Part shown: in pieces, positions 1 through 4,200 of the stretch | How positions within the stretch are numbered: position 1 is the first letter of the stretch | Layout: each line of letters opens with the position of its first letter | From: Sulfurovum sp. | GTDB lineage: Bacteria > Campylobacterota > Campylobacteria > Campylobacterales > Sulfurovaceae | Direction of reading: 5' to 3' | Length of the DNA stretch: 6,800 bases | Assembly (NCBI GenBank): GCA_003978395.1 | Contig: QNZV01000030.1 | Coordinates: 1-6,800 of the forward strand | The notes under the pieces: model-generated | The model's database searches: none | Told to the model about the DNA's origin: nothing | What the model saw: the letters and a program-made list of their open reading frames with translations, nothing else | Made by a program: the position numbers and the translations under genes

Positions 1-583
1 CTACATAGATACAACTGGTATTATTATCTACAAGTCCCATACATTCACCATCCTCTTTATCTCCACTTCCAGTTCTTGGCTGAAATACAATAGCTGGATG
101 TTGTGCTGAATTAAGACTAACCTGATTATTAGATAAATTTTTGATAATTGTATCAACATTTCCCAATTGTGAACCAGGGGCATCAAATGTATCAAATGCC
201 CCAAATGCACTTATTGAAGCACTCTCATAATTAGCCACTCCACTCCAGTAAGGTGTAGCACTTGCTGAAAAACTATCATTATCATACCCTATCCATTCTA
301 AAATAGTTAGGTCTTTATCTGTTGTTAAAGTAAGATCTGTAAGAAGTTTATAGTTTGCACTGTTTGTAGGGTCTTTGGCAATTCCAGAATCTAATATACT
401 ATATGTTAAACGGTTTACGATTTGATTTATGGCTAATTCTGTTTTTGTACTAACATTGTAAACAGCTCGTTGAGTAATATAGTTTTCATAAACTTGAACA
501 ATTATCTGAGAAGAGATAGAGGCTACTATACCTAAAATAATCAATACAAAAATAACCTCTATCAGAGAAAATGCTTTTTTCAT
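1..583 (-). CDS. Type IV prepilin-like minor (pseudo)pilin, MshO-like, 3' end beyond window
   Basis: The reading frame starts with ATG at 583 and stays open to base 1, giving 194 visible residues and no stop, so the C-terminus lies outside. The N-terminus is a class III prepilin signal: short basic leader MKKA, cleavage expected between Ala4 and Phe5, FSLIE with the conserved Glu at +5 (Glu9), then a hydrophobic helix to about residue 24. PilD-type peptidase would cleave and methylate it before assembly into a pilus or pseudopilus in the inner membrane. The following helix (about residues 30-60, with Gln, Arg and Glu) leads into a soluble head with the string LEWIGYDND and two cysteines, Cys181 and Cys191, that could form a disulfide. 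The helix-then-head layout recalls MshO/PilW/GspJ-like minor pilins, but that assignment is tentative. The start is secure: a strong Shine-Dalgarno precedes it, and it overlaps the upstream stop by one base (TAATG). Prepilin call is firm; subfamily is not. Confidence 0.9.
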   Translation of the reverse strand, partial: MKKAFSLIEVIFVLIILGIVASISSQIIVQVYENYITQRAVYNVSTKTELAINQIVNRLTYSILDSGIAKDPTNSANYKLLTDLTLTTDKDLTILEWIGYDNDSFSASATPYWSGVANYESASISAFGAFDTFDAPGSQLGNVDTIIKNLSNNQVSLNSAQHPAIVFQPRTGSGDKEDGECMGLVDNNTSCIYV

Positions 584-1281
584 TATAGTTCCTTCCCATA
601 TATGTTATAAGTCCCTATATTACACGAGAATGCCTTCATGGTAATATTTTTTTCCAATTCAGGTATATCTTTTTTATTATTGGTTAAGTTAACTGTAATA
701 AACTTAATATTACTAACAGCTCCACCTGTAGTGTTTGTTGAAATAGCAGTCTCTTTTGTATAGTCAACTGTTGTTGATATATTAATATCTGTATCAAGAT
801 ACTCACCAATATCAGCAGTACTATTCTCATGATTAAAAAGTATCAGTCCAAAACTTGACCCATCATAATCATCAACATCATCAAAATCAGTATACGTTGT
901 TTCATTTACATCTGCTCCAAAGTTTGTACTAATCGTTGGTTTTTGTGAATTATTTAAATCAAAAGCTCTCATATTTGCTAAAGGGTTACCCAAGTTATCT
1001 ATTAATCCAGAAGGAGGAAATCTATAGGGTGTTGTTCTATTGACCTCTAAAATATTAGAATTCCCTGCTTGTGTATTGTTCTCATCCCAATGCATTGAAA
1101 GGACAATAGCTGTTTGAGAGGCAGTAGCTACAATGGCTTCTTGTTGTAGTGCTACATTTGAACTTTTAATTGATTGTTGAATAAGCATTGGTGCTGACAT
1201 CAGCACAATACCTATAATAACAAGAGCAAAGATTAGCTCTATCATTGCTATGGCTTTTTTAGATTTAATATCTTTTACCAC
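583..1281 (-). CDS. Type IV prepilin-like minor (pseudo)pilin, MshD-like
   Basis: This complete 232-residue protein has a short charged leader (MVKDIKSKKA), predicted prepilin peptidase cleavage between Ala10 and Ile11, the IAMIE signature with Glu15 at +5, and a hydrophobic helix to about residue 34. It should sit in the inner membrane and, after processing, in a pilus or pseudopilus. The head is acidic and carries an Asp-rich stretch at residues 132-141 (FDDVDDYDG) like the DVDDY motif I recall from MshD of MSHA pili; the assignment rests on this motif and the context. There is one cysteine, Cys220, near the C-terminus. The start is GTG at 1281; a stop in the same frame at 1294-1296 leaves no other ATG, GTG or TTG ahead of the signal sequence. 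It overlaps the end of the large upstream gene by 7 nt and the ATG of the next pilin by 1 nt. Six D/E-X-N-X-S/T sequons (Asn68, 81, 110, 126, 167, 212) suggest possible N-glycosylation. Confidence 0.9.
   Translation of the reverse strand: MVKDIKSKKAIAMIELIFALVIIGIVLMSAPMLIQQSIKSSNVALQQEAIVATASQTAIVLSMHWDENNTQAGNSNILEVNRTTPYRFPPSGLIDNLGNPLANMRAFDLNNSQKPTISTNFGADVNETTYTDFDDVDDYDGSSFGLILFNHENSTADIGEYLDTDINISTTVDYTKETAISTNTTGGAVSNIKFITVNLTNNKKDIPELEKNITMKAFSCNIGTYNIYGKEL
589..597 (-). promoter_or_regulatory. Strong Shine-Dalgarno for the downstream prepilin
   Basis: On the minus strand GGGAAGGAA lies inside the last codons of the MshD-like gene, with AAGGAA ending 5 nt before the ATG at 583. It supports the ATG as start and fits a coupled stop/start (TAATG). 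Confidence 0.75.
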
Positions 1282-4200
1282 GACATTTTCCCATTATTCT
1301 CTACCATCCCATTGAGACTTCCATCTTTAGCTCTCATAATGTTGTATCCTATATCTCCATCTGTATTACTAGATATACCTGTTAATCCAGATGCTTTTTT
1401 AAAGGTCACGTGATACAATGCATTTTTATTAATATTCTTCTTATTAAATTTTAGCCATTCACTTGTAACTATTTCTATCTTTGCTTTTATTTTATAATCT
1501 GAAAGTAAGGTGGCTAATGATGTTTTAATATCATCTATTTTTCCTTTAACAAAATTATGGGAAATAGAAGAATAATTGGTAGAAACATCATCGGCATTTT
1601 TAAGAACATTAAGGTTTGAAACCGTTCCTTCCGTAGCCGAATCATGTTGGGTATTTAAGTACCATCCTTTGTATGTTTTTTGACCATTCCCTATAATATG
1701 ATTATTTGTCAATTGCATGTTATCTCGACACCATTTTTGTGTAGATTTTTTGATTTGACAATATACTTCTGCAAAAAGAGGTGTATTAATACTCTCTTTA
1801 TCTGTTGCAGGATAATACTTCAAATACGAGGATACTCTTGAAAAGTAGAAGAGTCGCTCTTTATTAATATTCCCTTTCCCTCTAGGGTCTTTATTTTCCC
1901 CTTCTATTTTTGCTTCTAAGTCACTCGTATTCAAATCTAATGATAAAAAGTCAACTTTAATGGGATTGGTAGGCTCGTTAAAGAGTTTTTCCATGTTATA
2001 AAGTATATTTATACTCATGCTTCCATTGTTTTCATCTTTAAAATCTTTTTTTGCTATGCTTATATCTTGTATTATTGTTTTATTTGATGTAGAAAATTTA
2101 TCATCATTAAAAGCAACAATCTGTTGAGGCTCTAATTCTTTACCTATAACTGATTGAGGAAAGGTCATATTGGTATCACTCCATGTTCCTCTATCATCTT
2201 CAAAGCTAAATCTTAATTTAACTGTTAAATTAGGATTATTCTCTACACAACTATTGGTAAAATTAGTTAATATTGCACCATTCTTACCTTTGGCAATAAT
2301 CGTACTATTGAGTTCTACACCCATCTCTATTGAACGGTTTAAATCACTCATATATAGATAATTTTTGTTATTGTGTATATTTGACATTGTTGTATTGCTC
2401 ATATCAAACTCAAAAGGTTGGAAGAGAATATCTATATTATTGATTGGAGAGATATTACAACCAACTTTCCCCTCACCATTAGGCGTATTTGATGAACTAT
2501 TTAGAATACAATCTGAATTATTATTATCTTGGTCTATTGCTGTCCAATTGCTATCGTTTATATCTAAAGAATATTTACCTGTATTACTATTTGATAGAGT
2601 AGAATTTAAAGAACCATTATTAAATGAATAGTCAAAAGTTCTATTTCCGTCATCATTACAGTTAGCACTACCCTTAAATATTAGAGTTGAGTTTATCTTA
2701 TCTGTTGTATATGATAATGTTTTTTGATTATCATTATCTAGTGTAGCATTTACATCTATAATATATGGATATTGAGCTACTAAATTTAAAAGGTTACTAC
2801 TATTATATGTAATGGTATTATTGTTCTCGTCTTTATCTTTTATATTTATTAAAAAGTTTGCAGGACGAATGGAAAAGTGGTCACTAACATCTTCTATAGG
2901 AAGCTCATAATTATTATTTCCAAGAGTTTCATTATAGTTACTTGTATAGTCTCCATGTAATATGCTTCCATTTGCATCTTTTAGATAATATATTTTAAAA
3001 TATGTATCTTTTATAGCTTTTGGTATATTTAAGTCTTCATTTTTCTCTACAACTACTCTCCTTTTATCATTAGAAAAGTAGATATAATCAGTTTTTTCTA
3101 CATTACTTCCATCTTCATTATAAAGCTCTATTTTAAAAGTTATGTCACTTAATGATTTGCTCTCTAGCTCTTCTTCTTGATATGAAGCGATAGAGTAATC
3201 AAAATCACGCCCTGAAATCTGAGTATAAAAAGGAGTTCTTATCTCTTTTGCTTGATTAAAATTACTGTTGTCTCTCTCTACTCTAATATTTAAATCATCA
3301 TTAAGAATAACTCCAATAGCTTTCGAATTTATTACTCTATGTACAAAATTTAGATGACTAATATCAACGATAAACTCTTCATCATTTTCAACTTTTTTAT
3401 CTCCATTAACGATGACATCAATATCGTAATCATATTTACCTACTTGAAGAGAAATAGTTTCATCTTTCCTTATAAAATCTTCAATATCTGTTGCTATATC
3501 ATCACTAGAAGAATTCAATTCATTTGCTAAAGGAGTTCTAACAACATAAGAGAAAGTACTACTTGAATCTAAATCAGCTGGGATTTCTGTTAAATGTATT
3601 TTAAATTTAAATATCTTTGTTCCACTGTCTCCTTCTGATTTTTTTATGACCTCATCAATATAGATTAGAGGTGTGTTGTCAATAGTATCTCTATAGTCAA
3701 AATCTGTTTTAGTTGGACTAGCATTAGTACCATCACTTTTAGTATCATCATCCGTATCATTTAGCATAAAAATATGAGAGTTTTTATCATAAGCGATACC
3801 ATGGGTATAGCTATAGTCATCATTGAGTTCAACATTCTTATCAAGCCCATTCTCTCCCACATCTCCATTAAGCTGTAATCCAGACTCATTGCTATCTGTA
3901 TATCCATCATTATCACTATCTGTATCTATAAAGTCAGGCTCTTCATCTCCATCTGTATCTACAGGAGTTAGAGTAGTTCCATTATAAGCAGTATCGACAC
4001 CTCTACTATCCTCTATTCCACTTGGCATAATATAATTTTGCGTCGTTTGAGCCTCAATATTATCAGGAATCCCATCGTTGTCAGAGTCTAGGTCTAAAAA
4101 GTTAGGAATATTATCATTATCAGTATCGAGTACCTCTAGAATTGACATAGTTATATCTTGTTTCGCATTTGTCTGAAAAGATATTCGTGTATGACTTGAT

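Noticed and set aside
28..210. A 60-codon minus-strand open frame
   Set aside because: It lies in another frame inside the MshO-like prepilin, whose frame is open from 583 to base 1 and has a clear prepilin signature.
1275..1296. A frameshift joining the giant gene and the pilin
   Set aside because: The pilin has its own start and a complete prepilin leader, and the giant frame ends in a normal stop; the overlap is a usual operon junction.
2170..2631. Two plus-strand open frames of 63 and 88 codons
   Set aside because: Both are antisense to the C-terminal region of the giant protein, show no domain or ribosome binding site, and arise from its Asp/Asn/Ser-rich codons.
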